64,000 nt of DNA from Odontesthes bonariensis (lineage: Eukaryota > Chordata > Actinopteri > Atheriniformes > Atherinopsidae). The position numbers and the translations under genes were made by a program. The stretch lies in assembly GCF_027942865.1 (NCBI RefSeq), contig NC_134519.1, forward strand, positions 35,410,941 to 35,474,940. Direction: 5' to 3'. Position 1 is the first letter of the stretch, and the number at the start of each line of letters is the position of its first letter. The notes below the pieces were generated by a model. It was not told the origin of the DNA, ran no database searches, and worked only from the letters and a program-made list of their open reading frames with translations. Below, piece by piece: positions 34,589-44,062 of this stretch.

Positions 34589-37500
34589 TTAAAAGGGACA
34601 GTTCGCCTCTTTAAAGGGACAGTTCGCCGCTTTAAAGGGACAGTTCGCTGCTTTAAAGGAACAGTTAAACTCTTTAAAGGGACAGTTCGCCTCTTTAAAG
34701 GGACAGTTCGCCTGTTTAAAGGAAAAGTTTGCCGCTGTAAAAGGACAATTCTTCTCTTTAAAGGGACAGTTCGCCTCTTTAAAGGGACAGTTCGCCTCTT
34801 TAAAGGGACAGTTCTTCTCTTTAAAGGGACAGTTCGCCTCTTTAAAGGAAAAGTTTGCCGCTGTAAAGGGACAGTTCGCCTCTTTAAAGAGACACTTCAC
34901 CTCTTTAAGGCACAGTTCGCCTCTTTAAAGGGACAGTTCGCCTCTTTAAAGGAAAAGTTTGCCGCTGTAAAGGTACAGTTCTTGTCTTTAAAGGGACAGT
35001 TCACCTCTTTAAAGGAAAAGTTTGCCGCTGTAAAGGGACAGTTCGCCTCTTTAAAGGGACGGTTCTTCTCTTTAAAGGGACAGTTCGCCTCTTTAAAGGG
35101 ACAGTTCTTCTCTTTAAAGGGACAGTTCGCCTCTTTAAAGGAAAAGTTTGCCGCTGTAAAGGGACAGTTCTTCTCTTTAAAGGGACAGTTCACCTCTTTA
35201 AAGGGACAGTTCGCCTCTTTAAAGAAAAAGTTTGCCACTGTAAAGGGACAGTTCAACTCTTTAAAGGGACAGTTTGCCTCTTTAAAGGGACAATTCGCTT
35301 CTTTAAAGGGACAGTTCGCTGCTTTAAAGGGACAGTTCGCCGCTTCAAAGGGACAGTTCGCCTCTTTAAAAGGGACAGTTCGCCTCTTTAAAGGGACAGT
35401 TCGCCGCTTTAAAGGGACAGTTCGCTGCTTTAAAGGAACAGTTAAACTCTTTAAAGGGACAGTTCGCTGCTTTAAAGGGACAGTTCGCCTCTTTAAAGGG
35501 ACGGTTTTTCTCTTTAAAGGTACAGTTCACCTGTTTAAAGGAAAAGTTTGCCGCTGTAAAAGGACAATTCTTCTCTTTAAAGGGACAGTTCGCCTCTTTA
35601 AAGGAAAAGTTCGCCGCTGTAAAGGGACAGTTTGCCTCTTTAAAGGGACAGTTCGTCTCTTTAAAGGGACAGATCCCCGCTTTAAAAGGACAGTTCGCCT
35701 CTTTAAAGAAAAAGTTTGCCACTGTAAAGGGACAGTTCAACTCTTTAAAGGGACAGTTTGCCTCTTTAAAGGGACAGTTAGCTGCTTTAAAGGGACAGTT
35801 TGCTGCTTTAAAGGGACAGTTCGCCTCTTTAAAGGGACAGTTCGCTGCTTTAAAGGGACAGTTCGCCGCTTCAAAGGGACAGTTCGCATCTTTAAAGGGA
35901 TAGTTCGCCTCTTTAAAGGGACAGTTTGCTGCTTTAAAGGGACAGTTCAACTCTTTAAAGGGACAGTTCGCCTCTTTAAAGGGACAGTTCACCTCTTTAA
36001 AGGGACAGTTCACCTCTTTAAAGGGACAGTTCGCTGCTTTAAAGGGACAGTTCGCCTCTTTAAAGGGACAGTTCGCCTCTTTAAAGGGACAGATCCCCTC
36101 TTTAAAGGGACAGTTCACCTCTTTAAAGAAAAAGTTTGCCACTGTAAAGGGACAGTTCACCTCTTTAAAGGGACAGTTCACCTCTTTAAAGGGACAGTTC
36201 GCTGCTTTAAAGGGACAGTTCGCCTCTTTAAAGGGACAGTTCGCCTCTTTAAAGGGACAGATCCCCTCTTTAAAGGGACAGTTCACCTCTTTAAAGAAAA
36301 AGTTTGCCACTGTAAAGGGACAGTTCAACTCTTTAAAGGGACAGTTCGCCTCTTTAAAGGGACAGTTCGTTGCTTTAAAAGGACAGTTCACCGCTTCAAA
36401 GGGACAGTTTGTCTCTTTAAAGGGACAGTTCGCTGCTTTAAAGGGACAGTTCACCTTTTTAAAGGGACAGTTCGCCTCTTTAAAGGGACAGTTCGCCGCT
36501 TTAAAGGGCCAGTTCGCTTCTTTAAAGGGACAGTTTGCCGCTTCAAAGGGACAGTTCGCCTCTTTATAGGGACAGTTTGCCTCTTTAAAGGGACAGTTCT
36601 TCTCTTTAAAGGAACAGTTTTTGTCTTTAAAGGGACTGTTCGCCTCTTTAAAGGGACAGTTCTTCTCTTTAAAGGGACAGTTCACCGCTTTAAAGGGACA
36701 GTTCGCCTCTTTAAAGGCACAGTTTGCTTCTTTAAAGGGACAGTTCTCATCTTTAAAGGGACAGTTCTTCTCTTTAAAGGGACAGTTCGCCTCTTTAAAG
36801 GAAAAGTTCTTCTCTTTAAAGGAAAAGTTTGCCACTGTAAAGGAACAGTTCAACTCTTTAAAGGGACAGTTTGCGTCTTTAAAGGGACAGTTCACCTCTT
36901 TAAATGGACAGTTCTTCTCTTTAAAGGGACAGTTCTTCTCTTTAAGGGACATTTCTTCTCTTTAAAGGGACAGTTTGCCACTTTAAAAGGACAGTTCGCC
37001 TCTTTAAAGTGACAGCTTGCCGCTTTAGAGGGACAGTTCAACTCTTTAAAGGGACAGTTCGCCTCTTTAAAGGGACAGTTCGCCTCTTTAAAGGGACAGT
37101 TCTTCTATTTAAAGGGACAGTTTGCCTCTTTAAAGGGACAGTTTGCCTCTTTAAAGGGACAGTTCTTCTCTTTGAAGGGACAGTTCTTGTCTTTAAAGGG
37201 ACAGTTCTTGTCTTTAAAGGGACTGTTCGCTGCTTTACAGGGACAGTTCTCCTCTTTAAAGGGACAGTTCTTCTCTTTAAAGGGACAATTCTTCTCTTTA
37301 AAGGGACAGTTAACCGCTTTAAAGGGACAGTTCGCTGCTTTAAAGGGCCAGTTTGCCTCTTTAAAGGGACAGTTCGCCTCTTTAAAGGGACAGTTCGCCG
37401 CTTCAAAGGGACAGTTCGCCGCTTCAAAGGGACAGTTTGCCTCTTTAAAGGGACAGTTCATATCTTTAAAGGGACAGTTTGCCGCTTTAAAGGGACAGTT

Positions 37501-37689
37501 CTTCTCTTTAAAGGGACAGTTCGCCTCTTTAAAGGGACAGTTCGCTGCCTTAAAGGGACAGTTCTTCTCTTTAAAGGGACAGTTCTCCTCTTTAAAGGGA
37601 CAGTTCGCTGCTTTAAAGGGACAGTTCACTTCTTTAAAGGGACAGTTCTCCTCTTTAAAGGGACAGTTCTTCTCTTTAAAGGGACAGTT
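34589..37689. repeat. Array right end: H2, H3-like module and diverged edge
   Basis: H2 34,589-35,365, then an H3-like module from 35,366 containing a local duplication of about 150 bp (about 36,030-36,290). From about 36,700 onward monomers show many changes not seen inside the array, such as TTCTCATCTTTAAAGG, TAAATGGACAG, GTGACAGCTTGCC and TTTAGAGGGACAG. The diverged edge beside a homogeneous core is the usual pattern at a satellite border. Confidence 0.8.
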
Positions 37690-37709
37690 TTTTTGGTTTT
37701 CTTTCAGCT
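37689..37709 (+). promoter_or_regulatory. Candidate 3' splice site at array border
   Basis: The last monomer runs into a T-rich tract and ends TTTCTTTCAG followed by CTATG, a good match to a vertebrate splice acceptor (pyrimidine run plus CAG). It is positioned exactly at the array edge and in front of an open stretch. Function is inferred from sequence only. Confidence 0.45.
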
Positions 37710-37832
37710 ATGTTTGAGCTGAGCTCTAAAGCTGATCAGTGTAAAGCTGATCAGTCTGAAATCTTAAAAAAAGACTTTGAGAAACTATTTGAGAGTCTTG
37801 ATAAAGGGACAATACCAACATTCATAAGTTGA
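37708..37832 (+). CDS. Possible terminal exon, 40 codons, unknown product
   Basis: Directly after the acceptor-like CAG at 37,707 an open stretch runs from CT-ATG (ATG at 37,710) to TGA at 37,830-37,832. The conceptual peptide has 40 residues. It is charged and lysine/aspartate rich, with SEILKKDFEKLFESL as a likely amphipathic helix. A 14-bp direct repeat (TAAAGCTGATCAGT) lies inside it. I do not recognise the protein. If it is a real last exon, the satellite would lie in the preceding intron. It could equally be a chance frame; codon composition and the good acceptor are the only support. Confidence 0.3.
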
Positions 37833-38347
37833 CCCAGGGGCGTCTGTAGCTTGAGCAAACATTCGGGGCTGTAGCCCAGACATGAAAATAATTTTTAACG
37901 GGGGTCAGGGGGTTTTTCCCCGGGATTTTTTTTTAAAATGAAAATTTAACACAGTTCATGACCAGCTGCTTAACCTGTTGAATGCCGAGCTGTGAATGTT
38001 GGCATTCATGTTTTGATAAAATGTCGAGATCCATATATCCAAATGCTGACATTGTGTCTTTGTTAGCCTAATGCACAAGAGAGAGAGAGAGCGAGCGATT
38101 CTGTTGTCAAGAACCTGGGAGCTAATGTGCGCTGTTAGCACTTAAGCACTTCGTGGGTACTACTGAAACGTGTTTTGGTAACCCAGCTTGACCGTCGGAG
38201 CCCAGTCCACTGACAGTAGCTAACAACGCGCTGGGGCAGCCTTCAAAACAAAGCCCAAACGTAGCCCGTATTATATTACTGTTGATTGGCATTTAGCAAC
38301 ATAATACTTTACTGCACTACTACAAAACTGTTAGATTTACCACATAC
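37833..38347. other. Unique intergenic sequence, no gene seen
   Basis: Non-repetitive sequence with C- and G-runs near 37,900-37,925 and a short (GA)n run at about 38,082-38,095. No open frame with recognisable homology; possibly the intron downstream of the minus-strand THAP exon. Confidence 0.5.
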
Positions 38348-38560
38348 CTTTGAAAAGTGGTCACCGCAGACACAAGCATTTACAAATTCAGCCCCTCCAG
38401 TCTGTAAACGTAGGTTAACTATCCACTTTTTTTGTTCTGTGAGTTTTTTTCCATTTCTCACCTCTATGGGCGATTACCTTCGGTACCCGATAGTAACCCT
38501 TTCCCTTCTCTCGGTTAGACCGATTGCTACATCCAAAAACGGTACAAAACTGAGGTATTT
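38348..38560 (-). pseudogene. THAP zinc-finger domain exon, frameshifted
   Basis: Reading leftwards, the minus strand encodes a THAP-type C2CH finger: [12 protein letters not shown] (zinc Cys pair) near 38,546-38,511, then KGYYRVPKV, then [11 protein letters not shown]. After a shift of one base in an A-run near 38,435 it continues WIVNLRL and CVCGDHFSK, which carries the last Cys and His. The stretch ends at 38,348 at AAG followed by GTATGT, a good splice donor. THAP domains bind DNA and occur in THAP genes and in P-element or Kolobok transposases. The frameshift, the loss of flanking exons and the setting among transposons favour a transposon-derived relic. An intact gene with a sequencing error is the alternative. 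Confidence 0.6.
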
Positions 38561-38668
38561 TGGGCAAAAAGTGGCAGACAAAACATAATGTTTTCAATGG
38601 GCTCCAGCTCAGGCTGCCCACCACCTGGGTAGAAAAATACGGAAGTGACGTCAAGTGAAACCCTCCTA

Positions 38669-40156
38669 TTAAAGGCACAATTGTGCGATTTTTATGTCAT
38701 TTTGAAGTGTATTGCATACAAAAAACACCTATACATACCATAAGAGTGTGCAGAAATAATCCTACTGGCATGTCCTAACCAAAGTTTATACGTAGCATAG
38801 CTGAGTTTTACTGCAGAATTAGCAGGCTAACTGATAGCGCCGGACCGGCAGTTTTTTCTGGCCAGGAGGTGGCGATATACAGTAAAATCAACCTCCGTTC
38901 AACCCCAGGCAGGAGAAGAAATCGCTGGTCTGGCGCTGGCGCTGGCGCTGCCCCCGCCCCCGCCGCCCCCACCCCACTCACTCCTCCTCAGAGCAGGTGG
39001 AGGACAAAATGAATCAACACATGTCCATATTTGGGCATGTCAGAATCCTGCGGTCTGAGCTGGTTACAAAGTTGCATGATGACAGCAGCGCCGTGGTAGT
39101 CTATCACCGCTCAAAGTGTGGTCCCGTGACGGAGCTCTCCTTCTTTTTCTTCTTCTTCTTATTATAATACATATTTTTCTTTATGTCAGTCCAGAGAGAT
39201 TTGGGGCTGAAGTCCAGAATGACCAGGTCTCTCGACGCGTTTCTCTCTCGCGACGAGTTGACCTCTCCCAAACATTGACAGGAGGATCAACAAATTCAGC
39301 CGGCTGCTTCAGTAGAACACATGGCTGTCCAAAGTCTGTGAGTCCAGAGGACCTCATTTCATCGAGAACTTTAATCTTTTCTGGCAAAGAGATGATCTCT
39401 TTCAAAGAAAAGGCCCACACCTGAACAGAGGTGGAGTGAGACGACTGACGGATAATCTTCTCCACGCTCTGAGGCATCAGAAGGGGCCAGGACCAGGGCC
39501 AAGACCAGGACCAGGACCGGGACCAGGACCAGGACCAGGACCAGGACCAGGACCAGGACTGGGTCCTGTGCTGCCGCAGAGAGAGAAGACGAGCCAGACA
39601 AAAGCTCCTGCCTCGCCACCCAAGGACCCAGCAAAGGATTCAGCCACAGCAGCCACAGTAGCAGCCACAGCAGCACCTCCAGCATCCCGAACACAGGATT
39701 CAGCAGCTCCACCATCGCCTTCACCACGGCCCTCACCACAGGCCTGGGATCCACCTGCTGCATCTACACCCTCCAGAGATGTTTCACCATTGTTCTCTTC
39801 TCCACCGTCACACAGAAGATTTCCTGATCACCTTGAAAGCTTGGTGAAATCGGGGATTAAAATGGTTGAGCAGAGAAACCCAGACGAGCTGTCCACGGCC
39901 ACTTCCTCCAGCAACAGTATTATAGCATATTATCTTGAGTTCTCTCTTCAGAAAATCTCTGATTATAGTATCTTACGTGGGCAGTCTACACTTGTGAATC
40001 AGATGACCTAACTGCACTGACTAAATAACACAACGGCAGCATTCGCCACGATGGTTAGAGGGTGTATATAGGTGGGCATTTTTACGACAGTGTAGAATTT
40101 CAGTTTGACCAATAGAGATCGCTATACTGCTGCAAAACTACCTTGTATCCCTTTAA
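38669..40156. mobile_element. Candidate TTAA-flanked DNA element
   Basis: TTAA at 38,669-38,672 is followed by AGGCACAATTGTGCG, and TTAA at 40,153-40,156 is preceded by the inverse of AGGGATACAAGGTAG. The two ends are imperfect inverted repeats (AGG, ACAA, GT and TTTT blocks align). TTAA target duplications are typical of piggyBac and Kolobok elements, and a THAP relic lies just outside on the left. The inside holds a G/C-rich simple repeat and no recognisable transposase. The match is weak, so this is a suggestion only. Confidence 0.3.
39486..39557. repeat. (GGACCA)n-type simple repeat
   Basis: A 6-bp microsatellite of GGACCA units with a few variants (GGCCAA, GGGACC). In one plus frame it reads as Gly-Pro repeats inside a 191-codon open frame (39,436-40,011). 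That frame has no recognisable domain and I do not call it a gene. Confidence 0.85.
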
Positions 40157-40584
40157 GTAACAAATCATTCTTAATTAATAGTTTTATTTCCTCTCACAAT
40201 CTTGATTTTATGTTTTTAACTGAGACGTGGCTCGACAAAAACACAGCAAATGCAGTCCTGATTGAGTCTAGTCCACCTCACTTCGATTTTTTTGTCTGAA
40301 ACACGAGAAAACCAGAGGGGTGGGGGTGTTTGTGCCATGTTCAGGGACAATATACCCACCCACAAGTTGTCATTTGGTTTTTTTTCGTCATTTGAGTATG
40401 TGTCATTCAAAATGGAGATAAAACAATCTTCCATACTTTATATCACCATTTATAAACCACCACAGAATTGTTTTATTGATGATTTTACTGAACTACTTTC
40501 AATTGCATGCAATGCTTTTGACTGTTTAGTCATAACAGGGGACTTGAATGTGCATGTGGACGTAGCGCGTAACAAGGAAGCTAA
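40141..40584 (+). pseudogene. L2-A ORF2, endonuclease domain 5' part
   Basis: Frame 1 reads SNKSFLINSFISS and FLTETWLD, the TETW block of APE-type endonucleases (catalytic Glu). A frameshift near 40,299 moves the reading to another frame, which continues RGGGVCAMF and ends with GDLNVHVD, the conserved Asp/Asn block. The stretch stops at 40,584, where a DNA transposon has inserted. The same frame resumes at 41,239 (EAK then ELTAVLEMFGLTQHV). Confidence 0.85.
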
Positions 40585-41238
40585 AGGCTGATTCTTACTC
40601 GGCGCGACCTCGCTCATACTAGCTGATCGCAAATGGCGCAAACGGTCACGTGTCCCAAAATTCCGCCACGCCCCCCGTCGCAAGCTAGAAAATCCTCGCG
40701 CGGCACAAGGGCGCGCACACAACTTTTTTTCTGACTTCACGCGCGCTCAACTGGAAACAGCTGACCAAGAAAAAGAAAAAATGAACACTGCAGAGACCGC
40801 GGTGACCGAGACGGTGCGCCTCTACAAACATCTGTACGACACGTCTATGAAGTTACACTGGGACAACGTTTGACAAAGTTCGTCTTGTTGCAAAGGACAA
40901 ACATTCCACCTTCTCTTCTGTTTTTGCCGCAGCCGCTTATCTCTGAGATACATATACAGTTCTACACCCAGAGTAAATTCATTCCGCATCAGATGTGCCA
41001 GCCTCTGCTGATGTGACACCACAGGTGGCATTGTGTATGCTTTCTTCGTATGCTTTTCAGCTTGTTTCCTCAACAGTGATGCTCGCTGGTCTGGAGAGAA
41101 CTGCAAATGTGATGCATTCTTGGCGCAAACTGCGCTTATGAGCTGAAGGAACTGTGAAGGGGCTGGCGCTTTCGATGACGTCATTAATGGTTCTCGAGCA
41201 GGAAGAGTTGCGCGGTTGCGCCGAATATGAATCAGCCT
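40585..41238. mobile_element. Harbinger-like element, internally deleted
   Basis: A 654-bp insertion flanked by TAA target duplications (40,582-40,584 and 41,239-41,241). Terminal inverted repeats are 25 bp with three mismatches; both ends begin AGGCTGATTC. Inward from the left end, a plus-strand frame from 40,781 reads ETVRLYKHLYDTS, resembling the start of a MADF DNA-binding domain. Inward from the right end, the minus strand reads a frame (40,822-41,250) ending near RRWNVCPLQQDE, resembling the N-terminal region of PIF/Harbinger transposases. The TWA target site and a MADF/Myb accessory gene plus transposase fit PIF/Harbinger. The middle of the element, with the catalytic part, is deleted. 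Confidence 0.75.
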
Positions 41239-42900
41239 TAAAGAGCTCACTGCTGTCCTTGAAATGTTTGGTCTAACTCAGCATGTGACTGAGCCCACCC
41301 ACAGCAGGGGGCACACTCTAGATGTGCTCATTTCAAGGGGTGTTGTTATTTCAAACGTGAATGTCGTTGATGTTGCTTTATCTGATCATTTCTGTGTTTT
41401 CTTCGACCTATCTACTTTACCCAAAACACCAGCCGGGTCTGCAGTTGTTCAGGGAAGACTCATAAATGACAGAACAGGGACACAGTTTATGGAAATGATT
41501 AGGTTTGAGAACACCCTGTGTTCTGATGTTGATGATCTGTTGAACTCTTACACATCAAGTCTCTTAAATGTTTTGGATACCATTGCTCCTGTCAAGGTTA
41601 GAATGGTTAAAAGTAGGCAAAGGGCGCCATGGAGGAAAGAAGAGTCGGTCAGGGCACAGAAAAAGGAGTGCCGGAGAGCCGAGTCAAAGCTCCAGGTTCA
41701 TTATGAGACTTACAAAGAAAAGCTATGTGTGTTCAACCAGACTTTGCGTAGAACGAGGGAGAGTTATTTTTCTGAAATCATCAAAAACTGCAGTAACAAC
41801 TCTCGTGTCCTGTTTGCTACAGTAAACAGATTAACAAACCCTCCAGTTTCACTGCCTTTAGAACTCATTTCTACATCCAAGTGTAATGAGTTTGCAATAT
41901 TCTTTAATGACAAAGTTCAAGGCATTAAAAATGCAATAATTTCCACAACACAAATAACTACTCTGCAGCCAGCTAGACACCTAGAGCTGACACATTTCAC
42001 ACCTGTTACTGACAAAACAGTCGAAGAGACCATCTGCAGTCTGAGTTCATCAACGTGCTGCCTTGATGAGTTGCCCACTAGATTCCTAAAGTCTGTGCTG
42101 AGCAGTTTGTTACCACAACTCGCTCATCTAGTCAACATCTCACTCCAGACTGGAACATTTCCAAAGGCCTTAAAAACTGCTGTCATTAAGCCTCTTCTAA
42201 AGAAGAGCAATCTTGATGCCACAGTACTGAACAACTACCGGCCCATATCACACCTGCCATTCTTAGGCAAAGGCCTAGAAAAAGTTGTATACCAACAGCT
42301 TAGTGACTTTCTCCTGTCTAACAATGCTTTTGATACTTTCCAATCAGGCTTTAGGCCCCACCACAGCACTGAGACAGCTCTGATCAAGGTGACAAATGAC
42401 ATCCGCCTGAACACAGATGCAAGTAGAGTCACAGTCTTAGTTCTGCTGGACCTGAGTGCTGCCTTTGACACAGTTGACCATGCGATCTTATTACAGAGGT
42501 TAGAAGACTGGGTGGGAATCTCTGGTCGTGCTTTTAACTGGTTCCAGTCCTATCTGGAGGACAGGAAATATTTTGTTTAAATTGGTAACTGTGTCTCAGA
42601 CCAAATAGTTATGACCTGTGGGGTTCCCCAGGGGTCAATCCAGGGACCCGTGTTGTTCAATCTGTACATGCTTCCACTAGGCCAGCTAATACACAGCTAT
42701 AATGTGTCCTACCACAATTATGCAGATGACACTCAGATCTACGTGTCACTGACGGCAGGAGAACACGGGCCTGTAGATACACTGTGTCGCTGCATCGAAC
42801 AGATCAGTGTGTGGATGCAAAACAATTTCCTCCAGCTAAACTCAGACAAAACTGAAATGATTGTCTGTGGCCCACAGAAACAAAGAAAGTGTTATCAGTC
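41239..42900 (+). pseudogene. L2-A ORF2, EN end and reverse transcriptase (copy 1)
   Basis: Continuous frame with one internal stop (TAA at 42,578-42,580). Endonuclease end: HSRGHTLDVLIS and LSDHFCVFFD (catalytic Asp-His). RT blocks: [48 protein letters not shown] (motif A, first catalytic Asp), GVPQGSIQGPVLFNLYM (motif B) and YADDTQIYV (motif C, YADD at 42,719-42,730). The frame breaks off after TEMIVCGPQKQRK, where L2-B begins. The rest of this ORF lies at 52,473-53,120. Confidence 0.9.
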
Positions 42901-43156
42901 ACCTTACACTTCATGCTGGAGGCTTTGCTGACGCTGTCCCGCTTTGCGGTAAGACGTGTTGCATCACTTCCTGTTACCTTGCTTGTGCACTGTGGAATTT
43001 CTTGCTCTGCTTGGAGTACTGATAATCACTTTATTTCGATCTATAATTTACACAATTTTGCATAGTTAAACTCTTTAGCTTACCGTTCTGTTCTAACACA
43101 CTCCTACAGATCTTTATTGTCACTTTTTAGCGGTGTGTCTGGTTCTCTAGCGTAGC

Positions 43157-44041
43157 ATGGCTACCGGTTCTCTTCCTCCTTCTCCTGCTTTCACCTGCTC
43201 CGTGTGTCAGATGTTTAGTTACTCCTCTGCCTCCTTTAGCAATAATGGTACATGTAACAAATGTAGTCTTTTTGTAGTTTTGGAGGCGAGGTTATCTGAA
43301 TTGGAAGCTCGGCTCTGCACTGTTGAAAATCAACCGATAGCGAGCCAGGTCCCTTTAGCCAGTGTGGAGCCACCTAGCGTAGCTAGCTCAATTAGCCTCC
43401 CCCTAGCAGAACCTGAGCAGCCAGGATTACATCGTGGCTGGGTGACTGTCAGGAAGAGGCATAGCTCTAAAGTCAAGCCCGTTGTTCACCATCGACCTGT
43501 CCACGCTTCTAACAGATTTTCCCCATTCAGCGACACACCCGCTGAGGACAAAACCCTGGTAACTGGCAGCTCTATAGTCAGAAACGTGGCATTAGAGACA
43601 CCAGCGGCCATAGTCAAATGCATTCCAGGGGCCAGAGCGGGCGACATGGAATCCTATTTAAAACTGCTGGCTAAGGATAAACGTAAATATGGTAAAATAG
43701 TTATTCACGTCGGCGTTAATGACACCCGGTTACGCCAATCGGAGGTCACTAAAATTAATGTTGCATCGGTGTGTGATTTTGCCAAAACAATGTCGGACTC
43801 CGTAGTTTTCTCTGGACCCCTGCCAAATCTGACCAGTGATGACATGTTTAGCCGCAAGTCGTCCTACAATCGCTGGTTGTCTAGATGGTGTCCAGCAAAC
43901 AACGTGGGCTACATAGATAATTGGCAATCTTTCTGGAGAAAACCTGGTCTGATGAGGAGAGACGGCATCCATCCCACTTTGGAAGGAGCAGCTCTCATTT
44001 CTAGAAATATGGATGAATTTATTTGCCACCCTAAAACATGA
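43157..44041 (+). pseudogene. L2-B ORF1, SGNH/GDSL-esterase type (copy 1)
   Basis: An intact 294-codon frame of a retrotransposon protein, listed as pseudogene because its element is inactive. Residues 14-17 and 33-36 are two CxxC pairs (probable zinc-binding knuckle). Residues about 40-60 are a short Leu/Glu-rich coiled coil. The rest is an SGNH-hydrolase-like domain: GSSIVRN at 137-143 (nucleophile block), GARAGD (block II Gly), HVGVND at 184-189 (block III Asn) and RRDGIHPT with D269 and H272 (block V). Esterase-like ORF1 proteins are known from CR1/L2 elements and are thought to act in the ribonucleoprotein; their substrate is unclear. ORF2 begins 22 bases downstream in another frame. Confidence 0.85.
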
Positions 44042-44062
44042 CAACCCAGGGTTCAGACCAGG

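Larger units (their letters stand above)
1..37689. repeat. 21-bp satellite array with higher-order structure
   Basis: About 1,795 head-to-tail monomers of 21 bp, consensus TTTAAAGGGA plus CAGTTCGCCTC (48% GC), with no unrelated insertion seen. Every standard monomer contains TTTAAA and most contain one CpG (TTCGCC). Common variants change the second half: TTCACCTC, TTTGCCTC, TTCTTCTC, TTCAACTC, TTCGCTGC, TTCGCCGC, and AAAAAGTTTGCC or GAAAAGTTTGCC types. The variants are not random; they recur in the same order over hundreds to thousands of bases. This is higher-order repeat structure, built by repeated amplification of multi-monomer blocks. Frames 1 and 2 of both strands are open because 21 is divisible by 3 and only the third frame carries the TAA of TTTAAA. 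I see no sign of a protein gene. The left end is outside the window. Family name not recognised. Confidence 0.98.

Noticed and set aside
373..37012. Giant protein-coding genes within the 21-bp array (up to 4,027 codons)
   Set aside because: The frames start at TTG or GTG, are open on both strands at the same places, follow from a stop-free 21-bp unit, and are interrupted wherever a monomer changes (for example CTCTTTTAAG). No promoter, start codon or exon structure is visible.
1..37689. CRISPR-like array
   Set aside because: The repeats are contiguous 21-mers with no unique spacers, and the context is eukaryotic.
39181..39477. 98-codon minus-strand frame as a conserved exon
   Set aside because: I recognised no family or splice-site pattern; it overlaps an equally long plus-strand frame.
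39436..40011. 191-codon Gly-Pro-rich frame as a gene
   Set aside because: The GP run is a 6-bp microsatellite that is also open on the opposite strand. The rest has no recognisable domain and sits among transposon remnants.
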